Part shown: in pieces, positions 63,877 through 64,000 of the stretch | Numbering within the stretch: the stretch's first letter is position 1 | Layout of the letters: each line of letters starts with the position of its first letter | Assembly: GCF_002879885.1 (NCBI RefSeq) | Contig: NZ_PNYA01000032.1 | Coordinates: forward strand, 23,502-87,501 | DNA length: 64,000 nt | Source of the DNA: Trinickia dabaoshanensis | GTDB lineage: Bacteria; Pseudomonadota; Gammaproteobacteria; Burkholderiales; Burkholderiaceae | Direction of reading: 5' to 3' | Notes under the pieces: generated by a model | Told to the model about the DNA's origin: nothing | The model's input: the letters and a program-made list of their open reading frames with translations, nothing else | The model's database searches: none | Position numbers and translations under genes: made by a program

Positions 63877-64000
63877 CAGGCTGTTGAAGTATCGCCGTCG
63901 TGGCGCAGCGGTGGCTTTCCACAGCGCTGCCGTGCCGATTCGGGTCATGTCGTTTTGATGCTGGATTTCTTTAATTCTGACCGATTCGATGTCATTTGCT
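63877..64000. mobile_element. Possible insertion-sequence terminus
   Basis: Immediately after the truncated gene's stop the sequence CAGGCTGTTGAAGTATCGCC begins. It resembles the terminal inverted repeat of IS1182/IS5-like elements common in Burkholderiaceae. The window ends 124 bases later, so no transposase can be seen. The resemblance is from memory and unverified. Confidence 0.3.

Overview
The window is a GC-rich, densely coded chromosomal segment of a Burkholderiaceae betaproteobacterium (Paraburkholderia/Trinickia/Burkholderia type). The pointers are the thrS-infC-rpmI-rplT-pheS-pheT-ihfA-merR-tRNA-Pro order, an infC with an ATC start, an N-terminally extended IHF alpha, and general protein similarity to that family. 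I cannot fix the genus or species from sequence alone.

Layout. (1) 1-1.8 kb: the tail of an unidentified gene, then allantoicase and ureidoglycolate lyase, the last steps of allantoin breakdown. (2) 2.1-10.5 kb, minus strand: a complete high-affinity potassium system read as a 35-aa membrane peptide, kdpF, kdpA, kdpB, kdpC, kdpD, kdpE. The two tiny genes at its head were found by hand and are coupled by 4-base overlaps. (3) 10.8-14.6 kb: a large secreted protein of unknown function with a lysine-rich linker, an SGNH hydrolase and a small membrane protein. (4) 14.8-23.9 kb: a LysR regulator, then a reductive pyrimidine-degradation cluster (hydA, NCS1 permease, preA, preT, an N-carbamoyl amidohydrolase) with a divergent RutR-type TetR regulator and a candidate operator between them. 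(5) 23.9-25.8 kb: two paralogous coiled-coil/membrane genes in direct orientation, flanking a DUF2846-type lipoprotein gene. They differ by a hendecad repeat.

(6) 25.8-34.3 kb, minus strand: the translation cluster, bounded by tRNA-Pro(GGG) and tRNA-Val(GAC). (7) 34.4-38.9 kb: relA (synthetase type), a RidA protein, an alpha/beta hydrolase and scoAB (3-oxoacid CoA-transferase), with a PAS-LuxR regulator divergent from scoA. (8) 40.4-54.9 kb: thioesterase, SDR, ETF-ubiquinone oxidoreductase, chorismate synthase, an MFS-PlsC fusion, a CBS protein, an O-acetylhomoserine sulfhydrylase with a coupled hydrolase, an Mpo1-like protein, a YihY/BrkB membrane protein, a WrbA-type quinone reductase with a DUF2069 protein, an FAD-linked dehydrogenase and a metallophosphoesterase. 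(9) 54.9-61 kb: an orphan MASE4 histidine kinase, an acyltransferase-3 protein, a CBS-nucleotidyltransferase and a GDSL lipoprotein esterase.

(10) 61.2-64 kb: an AT-richer accessory stretch with an unknown 328-aa protein, a small basic protein, a two-pore-helix-type potassium channel subunit, a reading frame that has lost its start, and a sequence resembling an insertion-sequence end. This last stretch, the paralogous pair at 24-25.8 kb and the secreted protein at 10.8-12.9 kb are the least explained parts. I saw no CRISPR array, rRNA, prophage or complete transposase.
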